Shown here piece after piece: positions 26,560 to 34,226 of a stretch of DNA of 64,000 nt; position 1 is the first letter of the stretch; each line of letters starts with the position of its first letter. Below the pieces are notes generated by a model. The model saw only the letters and a program-made list of their open reading frames with translations. It searched no databases and was not told where the DNA came from. Location of the stretch: NCBI RefSeq assembly GCF_014203325.1, contig NZ_JACHIV010000001.1, positions 2,109,501 through 2,173,500 on the forward strand, written 5' to 3'. Position numbers and translations under genes: made by a program. This DNA comes from Saccharopolyspora gloriosae (GTDB lineage: Bacteria > Actinomycetota > Actinomycetes > Mycobacteriales > Pseudonocardiaceae).

Positions 26560-26750
26560 TGTCCTGTCAGCGGCGGAGCCGCTGAGCAGTGACCACGCAC
26601 GCAGATGGACCACCCGCGGGTTCTCAGGTGTCTTCTCGCGAGGACAGCTTTTTCCCTCGTGGCGGAGCCACTTGGGAAAAAGATCCCGCAGCGAGAAGAC
26701 ACCTGAGGTTCCGCCACCCGACCCCTACGCAGACCGAGGCCAGAGAGGTC
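26560..26750 (-). repeat. Structured dispersed repeat, copy 2
   Basis: This 191-bp copy is in reverse orientation. Outer stem arms CTCAGGTGTCTTCTCGC (26623-26639) and GCGAGAAGACACCTGAG (26691-26707) pair perfectly. The inner hairpin uses TTTTTCCC (26649-26656) and GGGAAAAA (26674-26681) plus GTGGC/GCCAC. The terminal hairpin TCAGCGGC-GGA-GCCGCTGA is at 26567-26585. Its forward start lies 6 nt beyond the stop of the deaminase gene, so in that transcript it is the 3' UTR. Confidence 0.92.
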
Positions 26751-26756
26751 AGTCCC

Positions 26757-27731
26757 TCACGGAGTCCAGGCTTCGACCTCCGCGAGGAAGGCTGCTTTGC
26801 CGTCCTCGTCGAGGAAGGAGGCGCGGAAGGAGTTCGCCGCCAGCGTCCGCAGCTGCTCGGGGGTCAAGCCAAGCTCGCGGCGCACCGCGTCGAAGTTCTC
26901 GTCGGCGTAGCCGCCGAAGTAGGCCGGATCGTCGGAGTTCACCGTCACCAGCAGCCCGTGCTCCAGCAGCCGCGGCAAGGTGTGGTGCCCCAGCTCCGCG
27001 AACGCTCCCAGCCGCACGTTCGACAGCGGGCACACCGTCAGCGGGATCTGCTCCCGTCGCAGCCGTTCGACCAGCTCCGGGTCCTCCAGGGCGCGGATCC
27101 CGTGGTCGATGCGCTGCACCCCGAGCAGGTCCAGCGCTTCCCGCACGTACTCCGGCGGTCCTTCTTCGCCGGCGTGCGCGACCGCGCGCAGCCCGAGCTC
27201 GTGGGCTCGCCGGAACACCTCGGTGAACTTCGACGGCGGGTGCCCGACTTCGGCGGAGTCCAGGCCGACGCCGACGATCCGGTCCAAGAACGGCTCGGCG
27301 AGGCGCAGCGCTTCGGCGGCGGACTCGGCGGATTCGTCGCGCAGGAAGCACAGGATGAGCGAGGCCGACACCTCGCTGTCGTCGAGCGCCGCGCAGAGCC
27401 CGCCGATCACGGTCTCCATCGCGACGCCGCGCTTGAGGTGCGCCTGCGGGTCGAAGAAGATCTCCGCGTGCCGCACGCCGTGGGCGGCGCAGCGGTCCAG
27501 GTAGGCGGCGGCCAGGTCGCGGAAGTCCGCGGCGGTGCGCAGCACGGCCATGTTCGCGTAGTAGATGTCCAGGAACGACTGCAGGTCGGCGAACTCGTAC
27601 TTCGCCCGCAGGTCGGCGACCGACTCGTGCGGCAGCGCGATGTCGTTGCGCCGCGCCAGCGCGAAGACCATCTCGGGTTCGAGGGTGCCTTCGATGTGCA
27701 CGTGCAGTTCGGCCTTGGGCGGAGTGTTCAT
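26757..27731 (-). CDS. add: Adenosine deaminase-family protein, probably adenine deaminase (Aah1-like)
   Basis: The 324-residue protein has the zinc amidohydrolase motifs of the ADA family: AELHVHIEGTLEP (HxH), HAGEEG, RIDHGIRALED and VTVNSDDPAYF (the Asp pair). Two segments, AEIFFDPQAHLKRGV and GLDSAEVGHPPSKF, resemble the fungal/bacterial adenine deaminase branch, where SEVGNPPSKF is characteristic. It deaminates adenine to hypoxanthine or adenosine to inosine in purine salvage. The symbol add is given for the family; ade-type specificity is my preferred reading. A structured repeat begins 6 nt after its stop codon. Confidence 0.9.
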   Translation of the reverse strand: MNTPPKAELHVHIEGTLEPEMVFALARRNDIALPHESVADLRAKYEFADLQSFLDIYYANMAVLRTAADFRDLAAAYLDRCAAHGVRHAEIFFDPQAHLKRGVAMETVIGGLCAALDDSEVSASLILCFLRDESAESAAEALRLAEPFLDRIVGVGLDSAEVGHPPSKFTEVFRRAHELGLRAVAHAGEEGPPEYVREALDLLGVQRIDHGIRALEDPELVERLRREQIPLTVCPLSNVRLGAFAELGHHTLPRLLEHGLLVTVNSDDPAYFGGYADENFDAVRRELGLTPEQLRTLAANSFRASFLDEDGKAAFLAEVEAWTP

Positions 27732-27793
27732 CCCGCGAGACTAGCGAGGCGATCGCGCGGGACCGCGGGTCCGGCGGCCGGGGGAGACGGCGC

Positions 27794-28294
27794 TCACCGT
27801 CCGGCTGGCGCGGCCTTCGCCCGCTGGGCGGCGGCCATGACCTCGCGCAGCGCGGTGTTCAACGACTCCAGCTCGCCGATCGGCATTCCGAGGCGTTCGA
27901 CGATCTGCTGCGGGATCTTCTCGGCTTCCGCGCGCAGCTCGCGGCCTGCGGGGGTCAGCGCCGCGGTCACCAGCCGTTCGTCGCCCGCGCTGCGGCTGCG
28001 GGTGAGGTAGCCGACCGATTCGAGCCGTTTGAGCAGCGGCGACAGCGTCGCCGGCTCGGCCTGCACGGTGTGGCTGAGGTCCTTGACCGAGCGCGGATCC
28101 GATTCCCACAGCGCCAGCATCACCAGGTATTGCGGGTGGGTCAGGTTCAACGGTTCCAGCAGCGGCCGGTACAGCGCGATCACGCCGCGGGAGGCGACGG
28201 ACAGCGCGAAGCAGACCTGCCGATCCAGCGCCAGCGGGTCCTCGCCGAGGTCGACCCGGCCCGGGGACTGATCCGCTGGTTCGACGGGGTTCAT
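27794..28294 (-). CDS. MarR-family regulator, OhrR-like with a conserved N-terminal cysteine
   Basis: A 166-residue winged-helix regulator. DRQVCFALSVASRGVIALYRPLLEPLNLTHPQYLVMLAL closely follows the OhrR pattern, in which the Cys of QVCFAL senses organic hydroperoxides; ARG SAGDERLVTAALTPAG is the wing. GAGAGG lies before the ATG at 28294 (the reading frame runs further upstream without family resemblance). No ohr peroxiredoxin gene is adjacent; a DUF5313 gene is divergent, with a 7-bp inverted repeat between them. Redox sensing is therefore inferred from the Cys only. Confidence 0.87.
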   Translation of the reverse strand: MNPVEPADQSPGRVDLGEDPLALDRQVCFALSVASRGVIALYRPLLEPLNLTHPQYLVMLALWESDPRSVKDLSHTVQAEPATLSPLLKRLESVGYLTRSRSAGDERLVTAALTPAGRELRAEAEKIPQQIVERLGMPIGELESLNTALREVMAAAQRAKAAPAGR

Positions 28295-28317
28295 CACGTT
28301 CCTCTCGACAGGCCTGG

Positions 28318-28357
28318 AACGCACGTTAACATATCGCGTGCATATGATTGGTGCGTT
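28318..28357. promoter_or_regulatory. Inverted repeat between OhrR-like gene and DUF5313 gene
   Basis: AACGCAC (28318-28324) and GTGCGTT (28351-28357) are perfect 7-bp arms around an AT-rich centre containing two ATAT motifs, in a 117-bp divergent gap. Candidate operator for the OhrR-like regulator. Confidence 0.5.
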
Positions 28358-28411
28358 AAACATTCGCGCGTGAGGCCGTCCGCGCGGGCGGCGGGTGGAA
28401 GGCGGTGTGCG

Positions 28412-28834
28412 GTGGCCGAGGCGAAGCGGGTGCGGCCCGACCCGGTGCGCTGGATCTGGTACTCCTTCGGCGGCAAACTGCCGTCGCGCTACGACGAGTG
28501 GGTGCTGCACGACGTCACGGCGCGCACCTGGCAGCTGCGCCACGGCGTGCGCAGCCTCGTGCAGATCTCGCCGGGGCTGTTGTTCCTGCTGGTCCCGGGC
28601 CCGATGTGGATCAAGGCGATGGCGATCCTCGGCGGCGCGATCCTGGCGGTCTGGTACGGCATGGCCTACGCCGAGTTCACCTGCGAGCACCGCGCCTTCA
28701 AGCAGGGCTACCCGCTCGGCATCGCGCGGCAGCGCCGCAAGGAGGCCTCGGAGCAGATGAGCGCGGAGCAGCAGGCCCGCTACGCGGCGCTCTACCGGTC
28801 GGAACCGGAGCGCCCCGAGGGCGACGCGAACTGA
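28412..28834 (+). CDS. DUF5313 small membrane protein
   Basis: A 140-residue protein with the DUF5313 pattern: DPVRWIWYSFGGKLPSRYDEW, VLHDVTARTWQLRHGVRSLVQ, then two membrane segments (about 55-72 and 78-95) and a charged C-terminus. I use the GTG at 28412 preceded by GGAAGG. Function is unknown; in mycobacteria and relatives such proteins are small membrane proteins of the envelope. It is divergent from the OhrR-like gene and ends in a short palindrome. Confidence 0.8.
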   Translation: MAEAKRVRPDPVRWIWYSFGGKLPSRYDEWVLHDVTARTWQLRHGVRSLVQISPGLLFLLVPGPMWIKAMAILGGAILAVWYGMAYAEFTCEHRAFKQGYPLGIARQRRKEASEQMSAEQQARYAALYRSEPERPEGDAN

Positions 28835-28848
28835 CCGGATCATCCGGT
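28834..28848 (+). terminator. Short palindrome at the DUF5313 stop
   Basis: ACCGGAT-C-ATCCGGT overlaps the last base of the stop codon. Possible weak terminator. Confidence 0.3.
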
Positions 28849-29168
28849 TCCGCGCTCGGTGCCGAATTCCGCGTTCGGCTCGCCAGGATGGTTGCGATGA
28901 ACCGGAAGCCGTTGTGCCGCAACGGGATACGCTGCCGTCGGGCACCCTCGTCGCACCGGCCGCCGCGGATGATTCATGCTGATGACACCCGTCCACACAG
29001 CGAAGTGCCCGGAACGCGGCACCCTGGGACGGTGGTCGATACCGATGCGCCGGAACCGGTGCGCGTCCCGCGGAGCGCTCCGCGAGCGGCGGCCGGGTGG
29101 TTCCGGCGGTCCGGACCTCTCCGGCGCCGGAATCGGCCGAAGGCACAGACATGAAGGAAGGCAGCGCC
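28849..29168. other. 320-bp intergenic region upstream of dapA
   Basis: No gene seen. It contains a 16-bp palindrome CGCGGAGCGCTCCGCG near 29068-29084 and must hold the dapA promoter; I cannot place the -35/-10 with confidence. Confidence 0.4.
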
Positions 29169-30023
29169 ATGACGACGACACTCGGAACCCTGCTCACCGC
29201 GATCGTCACCCCGTTCGACGACGAGCTGAAAGTCGATGAGGACGCCTTCGTCGCGCTGCTGCACCACGTCATCGACAGCGGTTCCGACGGCATCGTCGTC
29301 TGCGGCACCACCGGCGAGGCGGCGACGCTCACCAACGAGGAGCACCTGCGCCTCGTCGAGATCGCCTGCGCCGAGCGCCCCGAAGGCGTCACGATCCTCG
29401 GCTCCACCGGTTCCAACGACACCGCCCAGGCGTGCGCGATGACCGAGCGGGTCACCGAGCTCGGGGTGGACGGCGTGCTGTCGGTGACCCCGTACTACAA
29501 CCGCCCGAACCGGCGCGGCCTGGTGCGGCACTACGCCGAGATCGCGAACGCCACCGACAAGCCGATCGTGCTCTACAACATCCCGGCCCGGACCGCGACG
29601 GACATGCCCAACGACCTGCTCGCCGAGCTCGCGCAGATCGAGCGGGTGGACTACGTCAAGCAGGCCAACGACGACAACCTGGCCCTGGTGGACGGGCTCG
29701 GCGTCTACGCGGGCAACAACGAGACGTTCGCCCGCACGCTGGACATGGGCGGTGCGGGCGGCATCGTCGTGGCCAGCCACATCGCGGGCCCGCAGATGCG
29801 GCGGATGGTCGAGGAGCCGGAGCACCGCGCGGAGCTCGACGCCTCGCTCAAGGACCTGTACTCGGCGCTGTCGGTGACGACGAACCCGATCCCGGTGAAG
29901 GCCGCGCTGAACCTGCTCGGACACCCCGTCGGAGGCCCGCGCCTGCCGCTGGCGGAGGCCGACGAGGCCGAGATCGAGGTGGTCCGCGCAGCCCTCGTCT
30001 CCGGCGGCTTCCTGGCCGCCTGA
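29169..30023 (+). CDS. dapA: 4-hydroxy-tetrahydrodipicolinate synthase family protein
   Basis: This 284-residue protein is of the DapA/N-acetylneuraminate lyase family. Key residues are present: VCGTTGEAATL, VTPYYNRPNRRG (active-site Tyr), LYNIPARTA and the Schiff-base lysine in VDYVKQANDDN. DapA condenses pyruvate with aspartate semialdehyde at the first committed step to lysine. I start at ATG 29169 with GGAAGG upstream; an ATG at 29151 is less likely. No other lysine gene is adjacent, so it may be a second dapA copy. It converges on an operon with an amino-acid-type oxygenase, methyltransferase and carnitine-acyltransferase homologue. Confidence 0.9.
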   Translation: MTTTLGTLLTAIVTPFDDELKVDEDAFVALLHHVIDSGSDGIVVCGTTGEAATLTNEEHLRLVEIACAERPEGVTILGSTGSNDTAQACAMTERVTELGVDGVLSVTPYYNRPNRRGLVRHYAEIANATDKPIVLYNIPARTATDMPNDLLAELAQIERVDYVKQANDDNLALVDGLGVYAGNNETFARTLDMGGAGGIVVASHIAGPQMRRMVEEPEHRAELDASLKDLYSALSVTTNPIPVKAALNLLGHPVGGPRLPLAEADEAEIEVVRAALVSGGFLAA

Positions 30024-30036
30024 CCTACCGCGAACC

Positions 30037-30075
30037 GAGCGAGCCCCGGACGACCACGTCGTCCGGGGCTCGCTC
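30037..30075 (+). terminator. Terminator hairpin after dapA
   Basis: GAGCGAGCCCCGGACGAC (30037-30054) pairs with GTCGTCCGGGGCTCGCTC (30058-30075): 18 bp, loop CAC, 13 nt after the stop codon. Confidence 0.8.
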
Positions 30076-30155
30076 CGTCCAGAACAACCGCCTCGCGCGC
30101 CTGCTCGCGCCGAGCGGAGCAAGCGATTACCTCAGCGTCTGCGTTTCTTGATCCT

Positions 30156-30345
30156 TGTCTTGTCAGCGGCGGAGCCGCTGAGCAGCGACCCAGCACGCAG
30201 CCGCACCACCCGCGGGTTCTCAGCTGCTTCCTCGCGAGGACGGCTTTTTCCCTCGTGGCGGAGCCACTCGGGAAAAAGATCCCGCAGTGAGGAAGCAGCT
30301 GAGGTTCCGCCACCCGACCACCCGAGCAACAAGACCAAAGACAGG
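30156..30345 (-). repeat. Structured dispersed repeat, copy 3
   Basis: This 190-bp copy is in reverse orientation. Outer arms are CTCAGCTGCTTCCTCGC (30219-30235) and GTGAGGAAGCAGCTGAG (30287-30303): 16 Watson-Crick pairs and one G.T on the plus strand. Inner hairpin TTTTTCCC (30245-30252) with GGGAAAAA (30270-30277). Terminal hairpin at 30163-30181. Forward end CCTGTCTTTG (30336-30345) lies 4 nt beyond the stop of the acyltransferase gene; the other end is separated from dapA by that gene's own terminator. Confidence 0.92.
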
Positions 30346-30349
30346 CTCC

Positions 30350-32173
30350 TCAGCCCTCGGACTTCTCCGTGATCAGCAGGTCCTCCAGCTCGCGCATCGC
30401 GGTGCGGAGGTTGTCGGCGAACGCGTACATGCCGCCCGAGACCGGCAGCGGCGTGCTCAGGTAGATGTGCAGCCGGTCGGGCAGCAGCACGTAGGCCACG
30501 CCGATGCACTTCCCGCTCGTGGAGCCGAATCCGAAGTACTGGATGTTCGTCGACGGCGCCGAGCTGGTGCTCAGGTAGTCGTCGCGCATGATGTTCCAGC
30601 CCGGCGTGTCGTAGAGCGCCAGCGGTTCGGTCGCGCCCAGCTCGGCGCCGCGGCGGCGCTGGATGAGCTGCAGCTCCCACAGGTGCTGCTCCGGCGCGTC
30701 CCCGGCCTGGCACTGCTTGGCCCGCGCCACGTGCTTGTCGGCCGCCGCCCGGAACGCCGCGGTGCGCTTCGCCGCGTCCGCAGCCGGATCGTCCATCGCG
30801 GTCACGAACTCGACGATCTCCGGGGTCACCACCCGCATCGCCTCGGTGCGGCCGTGCCGCCACTGCCGGGTCGCGATCGACTCGTAGGTGGCGCCGATGC
30901 CCTTGGTGCGCTTGTGGGCGAGCTGGTAGGCCATCTGCACGAACGCGTCCGGGGACATGCCCAGCCGCTTCGCCCGGTCCGAGCCGAAGTCCTCGAACGC
31001 GAGGATCTTGTTGGAGGTCTCGGCGGCGAAGGTGGCGAACGCGCCCGCCGCGGCACGCACCTCGGCCCGCAGCGCGTCGTCGAGGGTGAACTCGACGCCC
31101 GCGACCTCCGGGGTGCCCTGCGAGCGCGCGCCGGAGTTCGCGGCGTGCTGCTCGGGCGCGGAGTTCAGCAGCGAGTCGACGAAGGTGAGGATCGTGGTGC
31201 CGTCCAGGCCGCAGTGCTCCACGTTGATGCCGGCCCGGCCGTCCTCGAAGACGATGAGCGACACGGCCTTGTCGAACCAGCGGTTGCCGCTGTCGCCGTG
31301 CAGCAGCTGGTCGCAGGCCTCCTGGGTGTCGGTGGGCGCGAAGTCCTCCAGGCACACGCAGAACAACGCCGATTCCACGGTGTCGAGCTCGTCGGCGTTG
31401 CCGAGGTCGAGCAGCCGCTGCCGCGTGCGGGCCCAGTCCGCGCGGGCCTTCGTGGTGAGGTTGCCGACGGCGTCGTCGACGGCGGCGCGGGAGGTTCCGG
31501 CCTTGCGGACCTCCTCCAGCCCGGCCGCCAGGTCCGCGAGGTCGTGCGGCGTGCCGTCGGGGGCGATCACGTCGAGGCGGAACAGGTTCCCGCGGAAGAA
31601 CACCACGATGTGCCGGGCGGGCGACGGCCCGGGGTGGTCGGCGGAGTACGGGGTCCGCACGGTGTCCTGCTGCTCGCCGGGAATCCTGGTGGTGGAGAAC
31701 AGGAACTTGTTCTGCTCCATCGAGGACGCCTGGCCGCGCTGGATCAGCGGCGGCAGCGACTCGTCGTCGAGGGCCTTCTTGTAGGCCACCGCACCGGCGA
31801 TGAGCCCCGCGGCGCGGTCGATCTGCCCCAGCTCGGAATCCTGGAACAGGAAGAAGAAGTTCGCGTTCAGCGCGATCCGGTCCCGCCTGCCGAGGTAGCG
31901 CGACGGCCAGAACTCGTCGAGCCAGCTGTGCGCGTCCTCGCTCGCGTCGAAGCGCTCCAGGTCGGCGTGCAGCGCGCGGGCCGGGCTCTCGGGGCGCAGG
32001 TACTCGGCGACGGCCTGCTCGGTGCGGGCGAGCTCGTCGGCGGTCAGCAGCGGTGCGCACCATTCGAGGAAGCGCGCGCAACTGTTCTCCAGCGTGGGCA
32101 CCGGCACGCGCGGCAGCCGGTCCTCGTTGCCGAAGGTTCGGGGGGACCATTGCTGTGTGTCGTTCACGGTCAT
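30350..32173 (-). CDS. Choline/carnitine O-acyltransferase family protein
   Basis: This 607-residue enzyme has the whole carnitine-acyltransferase architecture: N-terminal LPRVPVPTLENSCARFLEW, FFRGNLFRLDV, the catalytic His320 in INVEHCGLDGTT, and the C-terminal IQYFGFGSTSGKCIGVAYVL. The family moves acyl groups between CoA and a hydroxylated trimethylammonium zwitterion (carnitine) or choline. Bacterial members are uncommon. It is the last gene of an operon with a SAM methyltransferase (43-nt gap) and a Fe/2OG oxygenase, which could provide N-methylation and hydroxylation of its acceptor. Ordinary carnitine shuttling is the alternative role. A structured repeat follows 4 nt after the stop. 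Confidence 0.92.
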   Translation of the reverse strand: MTVNDTQQWSPRTFGNEDRLPRVPVPTLENSCARFLEWCAPLLTADELARTEQAVAEYLRPESPARALHADLERFDASEDAHSWLDEFWPSRYLGRRDRIALNANFFFLFQDSELGQIDRAAGLIAGAVAYKKALDDESLPPLIQRGQASSMEQNKFLFSTTRIPGEQQDTVRTPYSADHPGPSPARHIVVFFRGNLFRLDVIAPDGTPHDLADLAAGLEEVRKAGTSRAAVDDAVGNLTTKARADWARTRQRLLDLGNADELDTVESALFCVCLEDFAPTDTQEACDQLLHGDSGNRWFDKAVSLIVFEDGRAGINVEHCGLDGTTILTFVDSLLNSAPEQHAANSGARSQGTPEVAGVEFTLDDALRAEVRAAAGAFATFAAETSNKILAFEDFGSDRAKRLGMSPDAFVQMAYQLAHKRTKGIGATYESIATRQWRHGRTEAMRVVTPEIVEFVTAMDDPAADAAKRTAAFRAAADKHVARAKQCQAGDAPEQHLWELQLIQRRRGAELGATEPLALYDTPGWNIMRDDYLSTSSAPSTNIQYFGFGSTSGKCIGVAYVLLPDRLHIYLSTPLPVSGGMYAFADNLRTAMRELEDLLITEKSEG

Positions 32174-32216
32174 CCTTGCGAAATGGGGGTCGGGTGTTCG
32201 GCGGTGCTTCGCGATG

Positions 32217-33026
32217 TCATTCGCGGGGGCGGGACAAGAACAGTTCCGCGTAGAGCCAGCCCTCGCTTTCCAAGCCGTCCGGGGACACTCCGGCGCCGGC
32301 CAGCGTGTCCAGCATCAGGGCCCGTTCTTGCGGCGAGGCGAATCGGCGTTGTTCGAAGGCGCCTTCGACGTGCACGGTTTCGTAGCCTAGCTCCGCGAGG
32401 CTCGCGGCCACTTCGGTGAACGGGAACATGCGCAGCACGAAGTGCGCCATCCACGGCTTGCGCGGTCCCGCGGCGTCGGCGATGCGGCGGACGGTGCGTT
32501 CCCCGACGTAGCCGAGGCATCCGGTGGACACGACCACGTCTGCGGTGGCGAGCCGCTGTCGCTGCTGCTCGTCCGGTTCCCGCGCCTCCAGGTCGGCGTG
32601 CACGACGTCGTCGAGGAACCCGGCGTCGAGCGCGTAGTCCAGGGCGGCCCGCGAGGTGTCGAGGCCGATGAACCGCGCGTCGCGTCCACCGCCGCGCGCC
32701 CGCAGCCAATCCCGGTCGCGGGTCAGCATCTCCTCGTGCGCCAGCGCATCGGCGGCCGGGTCGGTGTAGTGCGCGTAGAGCTCGTCCAGCGTCGCGTCGC
32801 ACTTCAGCAGCGCGGCGTTGATGCCGTAGGAACTGCCGATGTCGACGACCGTCGGCACCGCCACCTGGCGGGCCTGCCGGTATTCGTCGAGGAATTTGCC
32901 GAAGTACGGTTTCGCCAGTTGCGGAATCCGGTAGTCGAGCGTCCGCAAGGTGCGGAAGTAATCGCGCGGATCGGGACGGGTGTAGATGTGGTCCAGCGTG
33001 ACTTTTCCGGTGGAATCGAACTGCAC
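32217..33026 (-). CDS. Class I SAM-dependent methyltransferase
   Basis: A 269-residue protein with SAM-binding motif I TVVDIGSSYGINAALL (59-74) and motif-II-like FIGLDTSRAALDYAL, then TADVVVSTGCLGYV at the motif-IV position. The substrate class (N-, O- or C-) is not visible in the sequence. It starts at GTG 33026 with AGAGGAG upstream. It sits between the 2OG oxygenase (32-nt gap) and the carnitine-acyltransferase homologue, which makes N-methylation of an amino-acid-derived amine an attractive but unproven idea. Confidence 0.85.
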   Translation of the reverse strand: MQFDSTGKVTLDHIYTRPDPRDYFRTLRTLDYRIPQLAKPYFGKFLDEYRQARQVAVPTVVDIGSSYGINAALLKCDATLDELYAHYTDPAADALAHEEMLTRDRDWLRARGGGRDARFIGLDTSRAALDYALDAGFLDDVVHADLEAREPDEQQRQRLATADVVVSTGCLGYVGERTVRRIADAAGPRKPWMAHFVLRMFPFTEVAASLAELGYETVHVEGAFEQRRFASPQERALMLDTLAGAGVSPDGLESEGWLYAELFLSRPRE

Positions 33027-33058
33027 GGGCCGGTGCTCCTCTGCGAGGGGGGACGTGG

Positions 33059-33928
33059 TCAGTCGAGCAGCGCGTCGCCGCGCACGGCGTTGCCCTCGGC
33101 GGCCACGTGCTCGGGCAGGACCCGGCCGAAGATCTGCTTGGTGCGCGAGACGCTGCCGATGACTCCGGGACGCTCGCTGTAGGCGAAGATCGCCGAGTAG
33201 CGCGCCGTCGACCCGCCGACCTCGGTGACCCGGTGCAGCGAGTAGCGCCCCTTGAACAGCTGCAGATCACCGGGGCGCAGCGTCAACCGCCGGACGAGGT
33301 GCTCGCCGTCGCCGTCGAGCACGGCCCGCACGTCGTCGAAGTTCTCCTCGTCGCCGGAGCGGATGTCCTGGCAGTACTCGAATCCGCCGCCGGACTCCGG
33401 TTCCTGGGTCAGCATGCTGACCGCGAACTCGTTGGTGTCGAAGTGCCACGGGTGCGCCATGCCGGGGTTGACGACGTTGAGCGTGAGCCCGGCCAGCGGA
33501 TCGGCGAGCGGGTGGATCCGCGGCAGCTGCACGCAGTCGGCGAGGAACCGCTGGAACAACGGGTCCGCGTAGAGCCGGTGGATGATCGCCTCGGCGGGGA
33601 TCTGGTCGCGCGCCACGAACGCGTTGCCGCGCTCCAGGGTCTTGCGGCCGGGGTGCTCCGGGGGCAGCTCGGTGCTGGTGTCGATGTTGTAGGCGTTGAC
33701 GACCTCGACGTCGTAGTGCGCTTCCGGCGCGATCTCCGCGCACTCCCGGCGCAGTTCCTCCTGCAGCGCGGGCCGGATGAAGTCGGGCAGCACGCTGCAG
33801 CCGTGCTCGGCGAGATCCCGGCGGGCACGGGCGACCACCTCGGTCCAGCCGGGGCCGTCCGGTTCCGCGAGGGGGTAGCGGGTCGTGTCGACCACTCGCT
33901 CGATCAGTGGGGACTCGGATGCGCTCAT
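33059..33928 (-). CDS. Fe(II)/2-oxoglutarate-dependent oxygenase of the BesD/HalD (ArpA-like) family, hydroxylase-type
   Basis: The 289-residue protein has the double-stranded beta-helix facial triad: His162-x-Asp164 in HPWHFDTNEFAVSML, distal His232 in RYSLHRVTE, and Arg243 (TARYS) for 2-oxoglutarate. The context HFxxNEFxV...ESGGGFEY belongs to the BesD/HalD family of free-amino-acid radical halogenases and hydroxylases. Halogenases replace the Asp by Gly; here Asp is present, so hydroxylation is predicted. GGAGAGG lies before the ATG at 33928; frame upstream is unrelated. It is the first gene of the operon with the methyltransferase and the carnitine-acyltransferase homologue. Substrate (lysine or similar) is inference. 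Confidence 0.88.
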   Translation of the reverse strand: MSASESPLIERVVDTTRYPLAEPDGPGWTEVVARARRDLAEHGCSVLPDFIRPALQEELRRECAEIAPEAHYDVEVVNAYNIDTSTELPPEHPGRKTLERGNAFVARDQIPAEAIIHRLYADPLFQRFLADCVQLPRIHPLADPLAGLTLNVVNPGMAHPWHFDTNEFAVSMLTQEPESGGGFEYCQDIRSGDEENFDDVRAVLDGDGEHLVRRLTLRPGDLQLFKGRYSLHRVTEVGGSTARYSAIFAYSERPGVIGSVSRTKQIFGRVLPEHVAAEGNAVRGDALLD

Positions 33929-34106
33929 GTGGTCCTCTCCGCACGTCGAGTTCACCGACCCGAGCGAAGCGGGCCCGGTGCACGCGATCCGCGCCGCTGC
34001 GGTGTACTCCGGCTCCAACGAATCTGGCACGGCGCGGTTACTGGCGGGTGCCCGCCGCGTCGGGGAATCCGGCCGGTTTTTCTCGCGAAGATCAAATTAG
34101 CGGATT

Positions 34107-34132
34107 TGCTGCGAGCGCAGCAGGTTCGCGAA
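34107..34132. promoter_or_regulatory. Adjacent palindromes upstream of the oxygenase operon
   Basis: TGCTGCG-AG-CGCAGCA (34107-34122) is a perfect 7-bp inverted repeat, followed by TTCGCGAA (34125-34132). They lie in the 255-bp region upstream of the oxygenase start at 33928, next to an AT-rich patch (about 34091-34107). Candidate operator; the cognate regulator is not adjacent. Confidence 0.4.
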
Positions 34133-34183
34133 CGCGGATCGTGTGATCGGGATCGCTTTGTGCGGCCGGTGTCGCGACGTGTA

Positions 34184-34215
34184 GAGGGGCGTGGCCCGGA
34201 TCGGCCACGCCCCTC
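34184..34215 (-). terminator. Terminator hairpin after the YhgE-like gene
   Basis: GAGGGGCGTGGCC (34184-34196) and GGCCACGCCCCTC (34203-34215) form a 13-bp perfect stem, 11 nt past the stop of the membrane protein gene. Confidence 0.75.
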
Positions 34216-34226
34216 GGGAGGTCGGC

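Noticed and set aside
27794-28294. Full Ohr peroxide-resistance locus
   Set aside because: The regulator has the OhrR-like cysteine, but no ohr peroxidase gene is adjacent, so only the regulator is called.
28974-30122. Minus-strand ORF opposite dapA
   Set aside because: Shadow frame: DapA motifs including the Schiff-base lysine are on the plus strand with a ribosome site and terminator.
33059-33928. The 2OG oxygenase as a radical halogenase
   Set aside because: The metal-binding Asp164 is present; halogenases of this family have Gly at that position to make room for chloride.
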